Below, in pieces: positions 16,398 to 23,609 of a DNA stretch of 39,462 nucleotides. The DNA lies in NCBI GenBank assembly GCA_015061775.1, contig SUVY01000021.1, positions 1 to 39,462 on the forward strand, in the 5' to 3' direction. The DNA is from Lentisphaerota bacterium. GTDB taxonomy: Bacteria > Verrucomicrobiota > Lentisphaeria > Victivallales > Victivallaceae. A model generated the notes under the pieces. It searched no databases and was not told the origin of the DNA. It worked only from the letters and a program-made list of their open reading frames with translations. Each line of letters opens with the position of its first letter. Position 1 is the first letter of the stretch. Made by a program: the position numbers and the translations under genes.

Positions 16398-16434
16398 GTT
16401 GATTTTCCTTTAGTTGTTCATGTTGATTTTCCTT
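16387..16434 (-). repeat. 24-bp tandem duplication of the start region, creating an MNN upstream ORF
   Basis: 16387-16410 and 16411-16434 are identical. On the minus strand each unit carries AAGGAAA, a short spacer and ATGAACAACTA. The downstream copy is the true start of the glycosidase-like gene at 16397. The upstream copy gives a three-codon ORF (16421 to 16410, Met-Asn-Asn-stop) whose TAA runs into the second ribosome-binding site (TAAAGGAAA). Confidence 0.85.
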
Positions 16435-16443
16435 TCGCCGCAT

Positions 16444-16471
16444 ACCATACACCCGATTCGAGGTTTTTCAA
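16444..16471 (-). promoter_or_regulatory. Promoter of the glycosidase-like/GH130 operon
   Basis: On the minus strand TTGAAA (16471-16466), 16 bp, TATGGT (16449-16444). Transcription would start near 16437, just ahead of the first copy of the duplicated ribosome-binding site. Confidence 0.55.
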
Positions 16472-16531
16472 GTCTTATCTTCTCATTTTATAAAAAATAC
16501 AAAAAAAATGCAGTTTTTTTAATAAAATGAC

Positions 16532-16573
16532 TTGAAAATGGAAAAATATGGAATATATTGGAAATAGTTGGAA
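16532..16573 (+). promoter_or_regulatory. mraZ promoter with four 10-bp-phased TGGAA boxes
   Basis: TTGAAA (16532-16537), 16 bp, TATATT (16554-16559). TGGAA occurs at 16539, 16549, 16559 and 16569, each separated by exactly 5 bp. MraZ proteins of other bacteria bind direct repeats of a five-base TGGG-type box with 5-bp spacers in their own promoter, so this array is very probably the operator for autoregulation, with boxes spanning the promoter spacer and the start region. Confidence 0.75.
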
Positions 16574-16604
16574 AAAATAATCTTAAAATCCGGAAAAAGA
16601 TATA

Positions 16605-17099
16605 ATGCTTCCATTCAGCGGCTGTGAACATTGCCTCGTGGACAGCAACGGCAGGTTGCGTCTTTGCCAGAGGTTTGTCGATGAATTCCTTGCGGAGTGC
16701 AAGGGAGAGATAGTCATCTACGGACTTCCGGAGGGTGCTTTGGCGTTGTATCCCGAAAAAGTGTTCCGGGAGATGCGCGAAAAGGAGCTCGGCGACATCA
16801 ACCGTATCGGAGCGAGCTTTGCCGCGCGGCGTTCTCTGCGCCGGTTCGGCAGTCTCAGTGCCCCGGAGGTGATAAGCCGGCAGGGGCGCGTGACGATTCC
16901 GGAGCATTTGCGGACGTTTGCCGGATTGCCTCCGGGAGCGGCTGCGGCGGTGGTAGGCGTTGAGATCGGCGTCGAGATCTGGGCAAAGGAGCGGCTTGAA
17001 CGCGAGATGGAATCGATCGAACAGGATGAACAATCAGCCCGCGAACGCGAGCTTGAAGAATACAGAAACAACAGAAATACGACAGGAGAAAGCAGATGA
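16605..17099 (+). CDS. mraZ: MraZ-family transcriptional regulator
   Basis: A 164-residue protein with the two AbrB-like halves of MraZ. The first half has EHCLVDSNGRLRLCQRFVDEF and the strand/helix LALYPEKVFREM; the second has FGSLSAPEVISRQGRVTIPE, HLRTFAGLP and GVEIWAKERLER. MraZ forms a ring that binds phased repeats in its own promoter and represses the cell-division cluster. The N-terminal half departs from the usual D-x-K-G-R-L (here DSNGRL), and a charged tail of about 25 residues follows the second half. rsmH, ftsL and ftsI are absent downstream, so this copy is outside a division cluster. The ribosome-binding site is weak (GGAAAAAG). A small exported-protein gene overlaps its end by 4 bp. 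Confidence 0.85.
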   Translation: MLPFSGCEHCLVDSNGRLRLCQRFVDEFLAECKGEIVIYGLPEGALALYPEKVFREMREKELGDINRIGASFAARRSLRRFGSLSAPEVISRQGRVTIPEHLRTFAGLPPGAAAAVVGVEIGVEIWAKERLEREMESIEQDEQSARERELEEYRNNRNTTGESR

Positions 17100-17308
17100 T
17101 GAGGGCAGTTGCAGTAATTACCCTGACAGCGGCGTCGGTGCTGCTTTCAGGAGCAAGTTTCCGACAGGAAAAAGATGTTCAAAGTCAGCAGATGACAAGT
17201 GCGGCTTGTGAAGTGGTTTCCGGAGTGTCCGGAGAGCGCAGCCAATGGCTGTCTGCGGTTTCAGAAAAGGCTGAATATCTGCTCTCTGTTGAGGTCGGAG
17301 CTATTTGA
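17096..17308 (+). CDS. Small exported or membrane-anchored protein
   Basis: A 70-residue protein that I do not recognise. Residues 5-22 are hydrophobic (AVAVITLTAASVLLSGASF), a signal peptide or single membrane span, followed by a polar, alanine/serine/glutamate-rich stretch with one cysteine. The start overlaps the mraZ stop (ATGATGA), so the two are translationally coupled. In canonical clusters mraZ is followed by rsmH and the small single-pass protein FtsL; this protein has a similar topology but is shorter than FtsL and shows no clear heptad pattern, so I do not call it FtsL. The next promoter's -35 overlaps its stop codon. Confidence 0.6.
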   Translation: MMRAVAVITLTAASVLLSGASFRQEKDVQSQQMTSAACEVVSGVSGERSQWLSAVSEKAEYLLSVEVGAI

Positions 17309-17333
17309 AAAAACGTTTGTTTTGTGCTATATT
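17305..17333 (+). promoter_or_regulatory. Promoter of the PL8 lyase gene
   Basis: TTGAAA (17305-17310), 17 bp, TATATT (17328-17333). The -35 overlaps the stop codon of the upstream small gene. Transcription would begin near 17340 and leave a leader of about 36 nt. Confidence 0.65.
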
Positions 17334-17334
17334 T

Positions 17335-17375
17335 ACTCCATGTTCTATTGATGAAACAGAATATGGAGTTTTTTT
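17335..17375 (+). terminator. Hairpin with T-tract directly before the PL8 start codon
   Basis: ACTCCAT (17335-17341) pairs with ATGGAGT (17363-17369), extended by TTCT/AGAA after one mismatch, and is followed by seven T residues that run into the ATG. It can terminate the mraZ transcript. The 3' arm also contains GGAG (17365-17368), the PL8 ribosome-binding site, so read-through RNA would hide that site, while RNA from the local promoter, starting near 17340, would lack most of the 5' arm. Confidence 0.6.
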
Positions 17376-19361
17376 ATGCTCAAAGTATCTCTTACACTTC
17401 TTTTTGCGGCAGTATTGGTATTTTCCTGTATTGCAGATGATTTTACCCGTCTGGTGAAAAATTATAACTCTCTCATGCCTCCTGATCCCACGAATACCGC
17501 AGCGGCAGACAAGGCACTTGCCGATCAGCGTCCCGACGGCAGCTTCAAAAGTGTGAAATATCAGGATAAATCCCGCGGTCTGTGGAAGGGTATGCACCAT
17601 TGGACACGTCTCAGAGAACTCAGCAGCGCGTGGAACAAAACCGGCAATAAAAAGTACCGCAACGGAGTGATTGCAGGTCTCGACTTCTGGGGTAAAAATC
17701 TCCCCTCCAACAGCAACTGGTGGTGGCAGGAGATAGGAGTTCCGTTCCAGGCGATAAGCGTGATAAATAATACCAAAGGCGGTATTCCGCAGGAGACGCT
17801 TGAAAATCTGCGCCCGCTGTTTGCTAAAAGCCGTTTGCACGGTACCGGACAGAATCTCGCAGATGCCGCGCTGATACATTTCTGGAAAGGTGTTATCTAC
17901 CGCGATGAAAAAGCTGTAAAAGAGGGCATCGACTCCTTTATGACCGTCTTGAAAATATCTCCTCCGGGCAAAGAGGGATTGCAGTACGATAACTGTTTTC
18001 ATCAGCACGGCCCGCAAGTGCAGTTCGGAAACTACGGCAGAGGATATCTCCAAAATGCCACCATGTTCATTAAACTGCTTTCTGGAACCTCTTACGCTGT
18101 GCCGGAAAAGGTGGAAGATTTGATTTTCAACTACTTCTATTACGGTATGCGCTGGACTCTTTATAAGGGAAGCATGGATCTGCTTGCCTGCGGCAGACAG
18201 CTGTGGCATACTGCTCCATACACCAAATACGGCCAGATAAAATCCTATTCCCGGCGTTTCGGCAAGGCGCGCGGAATGAGGTCAAAAGCCGATGGATTTT
18301 TCAAAGATGATTCAGTTGTTTCAGGAAGTAATTACTTTTTCCGCAGCGATTACCTTATCCACCGCCGCAAGGATCTTTACTTTTCATTCAAGATGTGTTC
18401 CAGCCGGGTCATCGGCAGCGAGACGATCAACAATGAGAATTTGCAGGGCCTCTATCTTGGCAGCGGAGTCATGCAGTATAAACAGTCCGGAAAAGAGTAC
18501 GATAATATGCCCGCACTCTGGGATTGGAGACGGCTTCCTGCATTGACCGCCGTGTATGACAATGACTCACTCAATGCTTCGCGGGCAAGAAAAAAGACCA
18601 ATATGTCTTCTTCCGTCGGAGCGGTCACCGATCAGGTCAATACCGGCGTGATGATGGGGTGCAGTTCAAGCAAACTCGGCTACTGGAAGAGCGTGAGTGC
18701 TGTTGACAGAACAGTTGTTTTTGCTCTCAGCAATATTTATAATAAGACCAATAGTCCGGTCAACACGACTATCGACAGCCGCTTGTATGTTTCTCCGGTG
18801 GAAGTCACCTCGGCTGACGGTAAAAAAACGTATGACGGAGGAGTACATCATTTGAAAAAGGTCACGCGGGTCGTCCACGGAGACGTTGCCTATACCTTCT
18901 TTGCACCGCAGGATATGGTGCTTGCCATAGAGAAAAAGTCTGTTCCGTGGAAGCGTGTCAGCATCGACGCAAAAGGCGTGCAGACGGGTACCGTTTTCAC
19001 GCTCTACGTCGATCACGGAAACGCTAAACGCAGCAAATCTCTTTTGAGCTATGCGGTCTCTCCGGCGGATAGAGTTCCCGCTTTTTCAGTCAGCTCCCAT
19101 GCCTGCGGTCATATTGTAAAAGAGCTCGCAAGCGGAGCGATTTTTGCCTACTTCTTTTTTCCCGGAACTATGACGATCCCCGGGGGAGGGGATATATCCG
19201 CGGACAAAAAAGCTGCGGTCATGGTGACTGCAGATAAAGTCTTTGCCATTGACGCGCAGCAGAAGCATAAGAGATTGAAAATCACTCTCGGCGGAAAGGA
19301 GTATAACTTTGCTCTTCCGCAGGGAGGTTTTGCCGGAAAGACAGTCTCACTTTCAAAGTGA
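17376..19361 (+). CDS. Secreted polysaccharide lyase family 8 enzyme
   Basis: A 661-residue PL8 lyase, the family of hyaluronate, chondroitin AC and xanthan lyases, which cleave uronic-acid bonds by beta-elimination. A signal peptide covers about residues 1-20 (SLTLLFAAVLVFSCIA). The alpha-toroid catalytic domain has the aromatic patch N112-S-N-W-W-W, H211 in FHQHGPQ, Y220 nine residues later, and R274 in CGRQL, the spacing of the chondroitinase AC His/Tyr/Arg set. The linker has NNENLQGLYLGSG and WDWRRLPA, typical of the start of the beta-sandwich part. Substrate type (hyaluronan, chondroitin or other uronan) is undetermined. The gene ends in a 9-bp convergent overlap with the isomerase gene. 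Confidence 0.9.
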   Translation: MLKVSLTLLFAAVLVFSCIADDFTRLVKNYNSLMPPDPTNTAAADKALADQRPDGSFKSVKYQDKSRGLWKGMHHWTRLRELSSAWNKTGNKKYRNGVIAGLDFWGKNLPSNSNWWWQEIGVPFQAISVINNTKGGIPQETLENLRPLFAKSRLHGTGQNLADAALIHFWKGVIYRDEKAVKEGIDSFMTVLKISPPGKEGLQYDNCFHQHGPQVQFGNYGRGYLQNATMFIKLLSGTSYAVPEKVEDLIFNYFYYGMRWTLYKGSMDLLACGRQLWHTAPYTKYGQIKSYSRRFGKARGMRSKADGFFKDDSVVSGSNYFFRSDYLIHRRKDLYFSFKMCSSRVIGSETINNENLQGLYLGSGVMQYKQSGKEYDNMPALWDWRRLPALTAVYDNDSLNASRARKKTNMSSSVGAVTDQVNTGVMMGCSSSKLGYWKSVSAVDRTVVFALSNIYNKTNSPVNTTIDSRLYVSPVEVTSADGKKTYDGGVHHLKKVTRVVHGDVAYTFFAPQDMVLAIEKKSVPWKRVSIDAKGVQTGTVFTLYVDHGNAKRSKSLLSYAVSPADRVPAFSVSSHACGHIVKELASGAIFAYFFFPGTMTIPGGGDISADKKAAVMVTADKVFAIDAQQKHKRLKITLGGKEYNFALPQGGFAGKTVSLSK

Positions 19362-20189
19362 CTTGAGATACTCCATATTTTTCTCGATATGCCTGATGAA
19401 CCAGACGGGGTCTGCTTCGCGCTTTTGAAATGCGGGTGCGCTGAATCCCTCTCTTGAGACCTCATATATAAGCAGGCACTCGTGATCGAGGGCTTTGATT
19501 GCGCGCATGATCTCTTTCCAGTCAAGGACGCCGAAGCCGGGGACCCAGTGACACTCATCAAGCTCATCGCAGTCGGAAATATGGAACGTATTGATACGTT
19601 TGCCGAGCTTTGCGATCCACTCTGGAACTTCGGCATAGCGTTCGTTTGCGTGGTTGACGTCAAAGCAGATGCCGACACACTCAGGCATCCCATCCATGAT
19701 GGCGAGCATTTCCTCAGGCACGCCGCCGATAGATTTGCGCGGACATATTTCGACATTGACCTTTGCTCCTGCTTTTTCTGCGTAGGGAACAAGATATTTC
19801 ACCACATCTCTCACACACTCGATGGCGCTTTCTCTTGACTGATTCTCACCGCACCTGCCTGCGTGCAGAGTCAGGTGCTTCATGCCCAACGGAGCAAATA
19901 TCTCAATGCAGTGTGCCAGACGTTGGGCGCAGATATTACGCTCGAAATCGAGCTGCTGTCCCGGTCTTTCCGCATCCCAATAAAAGGGCAGATGCAAACT
20001 GGTGAAATTGATGCTTTTTTCTGCGATATAAGGAGCAAGTGCCGTCATGTTGGCTTCTGCCGCAACTCTTGACGGGAAAGCTCCGCAGGAGTATTCAAAG
20101 TGTTCAAACACCGACTCCTGCATGCGTTTCATCCATATCTCTTTTGCCGCATTATCCTGCGACACCGACAATGCCCACTTATGTTCCAT
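19353..20189 (-). CDS. Sugar phosphate isomerase/epimerase family protein
   Basis: A 278-residue xylose-isomerase-like TIM-barrel protein. Metal ligands are suggested by E in NVEICPR, D and H in CFDVNHAN, H in FHISDCDE and E in IYEVSREG; the segments TSLHLPFYWD and LTLHAGR form the early strands. The family includes keto-sugar epimerases, inosose isomerases and endonuclease IV relatives, so the exact reaction is open. There is no signal peptide. The gene diverges from the lacI gene, and a shared operator-like sequence covers its -10, which suggests it handles a sugar released by this region's enzymes. Ribosome-binding site AAGGAG. Confidence 0.85.
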   Translation of the reverse strand: MEHKWALSVSQDNAAKEIWMKRMQESVFEHFEYSCGAFPSRVAAEANMTALAPYIAEKSINFTSLHLPFYWDAERPGQQLDFERNICAQRLAHCIEIFAPLGMKHLTLHAGRCGENQSRESAIECVRDVVKYLVPYAEKAGAKVNVEICPRKSIGGVPEEMLAIMDGMPECVGICFDVNHANERYAEVPEWIAKLGKRINTFHISDCDELDECHWVPGFGVLDWKEIMRAIKALDHECLLIYEVSREGFSAPAFQKREADPVWFIRHIEKNMEYLKSL

Positions 20190-20217
20190 GGTAAAATCTC
20201 CTTATGGTTTTGAATAC

Positions 20218-20232
20218 GTTACATAGTTTAGC
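20218..20232 (-). promoter_or_regulatory. Candidate LacI operator O1 over the isomerase promoter
   Basis: On the minus strand GCTAAACTATGTAAC, nearly the same as O2 on the plus strand (GCTAAACTGTGTCAG). It covers the -10 of the isomerase promoter. Confidence 0.5.
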
Positions 20233-20252
20233 ATCAAAAAAATTTTTTTCAA
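20225..20252 (-). promoter_or_regulatory. Promoter of the isomerase gene
   Basis: On the minus strand TTGAAA (20252-20247), 16 bp, TAAACT (20230-20225). The -10 lies inside the candidate operator O1. Confidence 0.5.
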
Positions 20253-20281
20253 GAAAAATTCAAAAAAAACAGAAAAAAGAC

Positions 20282-20310
20282 TTGTAAAAAACAAAAAGGC
20301 TGCGTATAAT
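20282..20310 (+). promoter_or_regulatory. Promoter of the lacI-family gene
   Basis: TTGTAA (20282-20287), 17 bp, TATAAT (20305-20310). Transcription would begin near 20317, just before the operator copy at 20322. Confidence 0.65.
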
Positions 20311-20321
20311 ATATCCGGTAA

Positions 20322-20336
20322 GCTAAACTGTGTCAG
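20322..20336 (+). promoter_or_regulatory. Candidate LacI operator O2 over the regulator's start site
   Basis: GCTAAACTGTGTCAG shares 12 of 15 bases with O1, in inverted orientation about 90 bp away. Its place at about +5 to +20 suits autorepression by the downstream LacI-family protein. As a palindrome it is weak (GCTAAAC / GCTGACA), so the assignment is an inference. Confidence 0.5.
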
Positions 20337-20352
20337 CAAAAAAAGGACAGCA

Positions 20353-21402
20353 ATGGTTAAAGCAAAGAAAAATATGTCTTCTGTGGCGGAAAGCCTCGGA
20401 GTGTCCCGAAGCACGGTATCCCTTGTTCTCAATGGCAGGGAGCGTGAGGCGCGGATAAACCACGATACCGCGGAGCGTATTCGCAACTACTGCCGTGAGG
20501 TTGGTTATCAGCCGAATATCCACTCCCGCCGTATGCAGAGCAAGATAGTCCGCAACATCATGGTTTGCGTTGCTCCCGATATCTGCGCTCCTGACAGCGA
20601 AAACGTCTTTTCTGACAGCAACTTTTCCGGAATTCTCGGCGGAGTGGTCACCGCGGCTGCCCGGCACGATGTCAAAACATCACTCTGCCTCTGCAACTTC
20701 AACGCTCCGGATACCCGGGAGCTGGTGTTCAACAGTTTCCACAGCCGCGAGATAGACGGGATGATCTATTACGGTATGGATATTCCTGCCAGTTGGTCAG
20801 AAGGTATCATAGCAGAAAAATTCAATATTGTCGGAGTCAACTCCAATCCGGTCGCCGGAATAAGCAATGTCGATGCCGACAATTACGGCGGCACGATGAA
20901 CATGGTGACCGAGTTCCTGCTGAAACGCGGGAGACGCAATTTTGTCTATATCGGAGGAACTGCCTTGAGTGTGGTGAGCCATGAGCGTTACCGCGGGTTC
21001 ATCGATGCGCTTGGAGCTTACAACATCCGTTTTGATGAAGCCAATTATATAAAAGGCGATTTTATTGAGGATACAGCGGCATCCCGTTTGAGAGAATATC
21101 TCGATACAGCTTCTGTGATTCCGGACGCCGTTGTCTGCGCCAATGACCGCATGGCGATCGGAGCAGTCAGAAGTTTGCTGAACCGGGGGTTGAGAGTGCC
21201 TGAAGATGTCGCAGTTTGCGGAAGCGAAGGCATTGAGCTTGTTGATTATGTAAATCCCACGATCGCAACATGGAATCAACATTCAAAGAAGATAGGACAG
21301 CGGGCGTTTGAACTGCTGTGGGATAAAGTCAACGGCAAAGAGGTAAAAAATGCAGTCGTTGAAGCAAGTTTGAAAAGCGGCAGGTCAATACCGCAAGAGT
21401 GA
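20353..21402 (+). CDS. LacI/GalR-family transcriptional regulator
   Basis: A 349-residue regulator. The N-terminal helix-turn-helix with hinge is SSVAESLGVSRSTVSLVLNG followed by TAERIRNYCREVGYQPN. The periplasmic-binding-protein-like effector domain has FVYIGG, ERYRGFIDAL, DAVVCANDRMAIGAVRSLLNRG, VPEDVAVCGSEG and NPTIATWNQHSKKIGQRAFELL. The loop after the recognition helix carries an extra charged segment (REREARINHD), seen in a subset of family members. It heads a plus-strand operon of pseudopilin, CE7 esterase, LamG/GH20-like protein and a sialate esterase-like protein, and diverges from the isomerase. It probably responds to a sugar from the same pathway. Confidence 0.92.
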   Translation: MVKAKKNMSSVAESLGVSRSTVSLVLNGREREARINHDTAERIRNYCREVGYQPNIHSRRMQSKIVRNIMVCVAPDICAPDSENVFSDSNFSGILGGVVTAAARHDVKTSLCLCNFNAPDTRELVFNSFHSREIDGMIYYGMDIPASWSEGIIAEKFNIVGVNSNPVAGISNVDADNYGGTMNMVTEFLLKRGRRNFVYIGGTALSVVSHERYRGFIDALGAYNIRFDEANYIKGDFIEDTAASRLREYLDTASVIPDAVVCANDRMAIGAVRSLLNRGLRVPEDVAVCGSEGIELVDYVNPTIATWNQHSKKIGQRAFELLWDKVNGKEVKNAVVEASLKSGRSIPQE

Positions 21403-21450
21403 TAATAAAGTGAATATTTCACCTGAAACATATCGAAAGGAGTTCGTGAA

Positions 21451-22239
21451 ATGGAAAAGACAAGCATCATGAATCGTTCCGTCTGCAGACGGAGTGAAGC
21501 TGCAAGCTTCACTCTTATTGAACTGCTCGTAGTCATCGCGATCATCGCTATCCTTGCGGCTATTCTCATGCCCGCGCTCAGCGCCGCAAGAGAGCGCGGA
21601 AAAGATGCCGGATGCAAAAATAATATCCGCAACCTGGGATTTTATATGACTCAATATACCGAGGATTACAATGCCTGGTACCCGCAATATCCGACAGACG
21701 CCAATTCTACTCAATGTTGGACATGGCAGCTTGCCAGGTATTCGATGAAAATTATCAAAGGAGAACCTGTATCGAGTGATAGCACCCAGGCGTTCATGTG
21801 TCCGGCGGCAATGGTCCGCAATAACTCTTTATACAAAAGACGTCCCCGTGCGTATGTGATGAATTACCACGTTGCCGGATACAAAGCCGGATACAGCGCA
21901 TGGGGCAACTCAGTTGACTGGCACAATATGCGCCGTAATACGCCTGGCAAACAGAATGGCTCAGTCTTTGTTTTGGCAGATTTTGGTTTCAAGAACTCTG
22001 GTCTCGGTCTGGAATGGGAAACGGGTTTTTGTTATTCCAAAACTGCAAACGCTGAATACACCGCAGCGGTTAATTGCTATAAATTTATTCCTCCCCGTCA
22101 CCTCGGCAGAGCCAATATTTTCGTTAAAAACGGTGCTGTCAAGTCGGCGTATATCATGGAAGACGGTTATTCTATGGACATAATACCCCTGATTTTCAAA
22201 AACGGCAAGTATGTTCGCGGTAATACATTGGTTCAATAA
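21451..22239 (+). CDS. Prepilin-type (DUF1559-like) pseudopilin
   Basis: A 262-residue protein with a type IV prepilin/pseudopilin N-terminus. A 23-residue leader ends before SFTLIELLVVIAIIAILAA; the residue before the mature Phe is Ser instead of Gly, and the +5 Glu is present. The globular part contains ARERGKDAGCKNNIRNLG, a candidate CPAA disulphide region, and a C-terminal RHLGRANIFVKNG, the H-x-N-DG-like end of the DUF1559 family. These proteins are very numerous in Lentisphaerota and Planctomycetota and often sit beside carbohydrate-degradation genes, where a role in surface binding or secretion is proposed. Ribosome-binding site AAAGGAG. Confidence 0.88.
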   Translation: MEKTSIMNRSVCRRSEAASFTLIELLVVIAIIAILAAILMPALSAARERGKDAGCKNNIRNLGFYMTQYTEDYNAWYPQYPTDANSTQCWTWQLARYSMKIIKGEPVSSDSTQAFMCPAAMVRNNSLYKRRPRAYVMNYHVAGYKAGYSAWGNSVDWHNMRRNTPGKQNGSVFVLADFGFKNSGLGLEWETGFCYSKTANAEYTAAVNCYKFIPPRHLGRANIFVKNGAVKSAYIMEDGYSMDIIPLIFKNGKYVRGNTLVQ

Positions 22240-22254
22240 TAATATAAAAAGTTT

Positions 22255-23589
22255 ATGAAAAAGATATTTGTGATTTTGTTTGCGCTTTGCGCGCTCCCGG
22301 TGTTCGCCAAATACAGCGGCGATATCTCCCTTGATAAAAAAGACGGTTTTTACAAATCAGGTGAGACCGCGACGTGTCAGGTGCTGTTGAAAAAGGATGG
22401 AACTCCGCTTAAGGGCGTAAAGGCACGTCTTCTGCTCAAAAAGGAAGGCAAGACCATCAGTTCCGAGATTTTTGAAACCGATGGAAAAGCCAAAACCTTT
22501 ACCGGCAGCCTTGATGCTCCGGGCTGGCTCTACTTCGGATTTGAAGTTCTGGGAAGTGACGGAAAAGCTCTTAAAGGCAAAGGCGTTTGCAAACACCGCG
22601 CCAAACCATCTATCGTAACTGAGATCGGAGCGTTGTTCGATGCCGACAAGATCATCTCTCCCAACGAGTGTCCTGCCGATTTCGATAAATTCTGGGCGAA
22701 ACGCCGTGCTGAGCTGGATAAGGTTCCCGTTGAGGCGAAACTGACTCCGCTTGAGTGCAAGGAGAAAAACGTCAAACTCTATGCCGTTGAAGTCAAATGC
22801 TCCGGCAGCCGTCCTGTTACTGGATATCTCGCTGTTCCCGCCGATGCCAAACCGGGCAAATCTCCTGCCGTGGTGGAGTTTTTGAGCTGGGTCAACGGTG
22901 ACGCCAGCAAAACTGCTCCGGTTGCCAGAGCGAAACAGGGAGTTCTTGCTTTCTATGCCACCTGGCACGGATTTCCGGTCAATCAGACAAAAGAGTTCTA
23001 TGTTAAAAATATCCGGGCAGCTGTTCAGGGTGGACGCAAAGATATCACCAACCGCGACAAATGGGTGATGGGTGAGGTCTATCTGCGCGTTATGCGTGCG
23101 CTCGACTACATCAAGACCCGTCCCGAGTGGGATAAGAAAACCCTCGTTGTGGTCGGAGGAAGCCTCGGAGGAGCCCAGACCGCCGCAGCGGCTGCGCTTG
23201 ACAAAGATGTTACTCTTGCTCTGGTCGGAGTTCCCTGTTTTTCCGAGTTCGACAACCGCAAATCAGGACGCGCCAGTTCAACTCCCGTTCGCCGCAGCAG
23301 ACTTGTGAAAAAAGAAGGAGACCGTTTGTTCAATGCGGTGGCGTATTTTGATATCGTCAACTTTGCTCCCCGCACCAAATGCGAAGTTTTTGTCTGCACA
23401 GGATTTGCAGATGAGACATGTGCTCCGTCCAACGTTTATGCTTATTACAATGCACTCAAGTGCAAAAAGAGCATGAGCACCAACCCGAGAACGGGACATT
23501 TCGGAACCACCAAAAACATCAAGGGCAACAAAAAGCTCGAAGAGCTGGTGGGATCGATCACAGTTTACAATTATAGAGTCCACAAATAA
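22255..23589 (+). CDS. Secreted acetyl xylan esterase-like (CE7/AXE1) hydrolase
   Basis: A 444-residue secreted alpha/beta hydrolase. A signal peptide covers about residues 1-18 (IFVILFALCALPVFA). An immunoglobulin-like domain (about 20-120) is followed by an AXE1/CE7-type catalytic domain with CPADFDKFWAKRRAEL at its start. The triad is visible: S303 in GGSLGGAQ, D386 in GFADETCAPSN and H415 in TGHFG. CE7 enzymes deacetylate xylo-oligosaccharides and other acetylated sugars; the substrate here is more likely the acylated glycan handled by neighbouring genes. The ATG follows the pseudopilin stop by 15 bp and has no clear ribosome-binding site, so it may depend on upstream translation. Confidence 0.85.
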   Translation: MKKIFVILFALCALPVFAKYSGDISLDKKDGFYKSGETATCQVLLKKDGTPLKGVKARLLLKKEGKTISSEIFETDGKAKTFTGSLDAPGWLYFGFEVLGSDGKALKGKGVCKHRAKPSIVTEIGALFDADKIISPNECPADFDKFWAKRRAELDKVPVEAKLTPLECKEKNVKLYAVEVKCSGSRPVTGYLAVPADAKPGKSPAVVEFLSWVNGDASKTAPVARAKQGVLAFYATWHGFPVNQTKEFYVKNIRAAVQGGRKDITNRDKWVMGEVYLRVMRALDYIKTRPEWDKKTLVVVGGSLGGAQTAAAAALDKDVTLALVGVPCFSEFDNRKSGRASSTPVRRSRLVKKEGDRLFNAVAYFDIVNFAPRTKCEVFVCTGFADETCAPSNVYAYYNALKCKKSMSTNPRTGHFGTTKNIKGNKKLEELVGSITVYNYRVHK

Positions 23590-23609
23590 TTTCACACAGA
23601 GAGGTTTGT

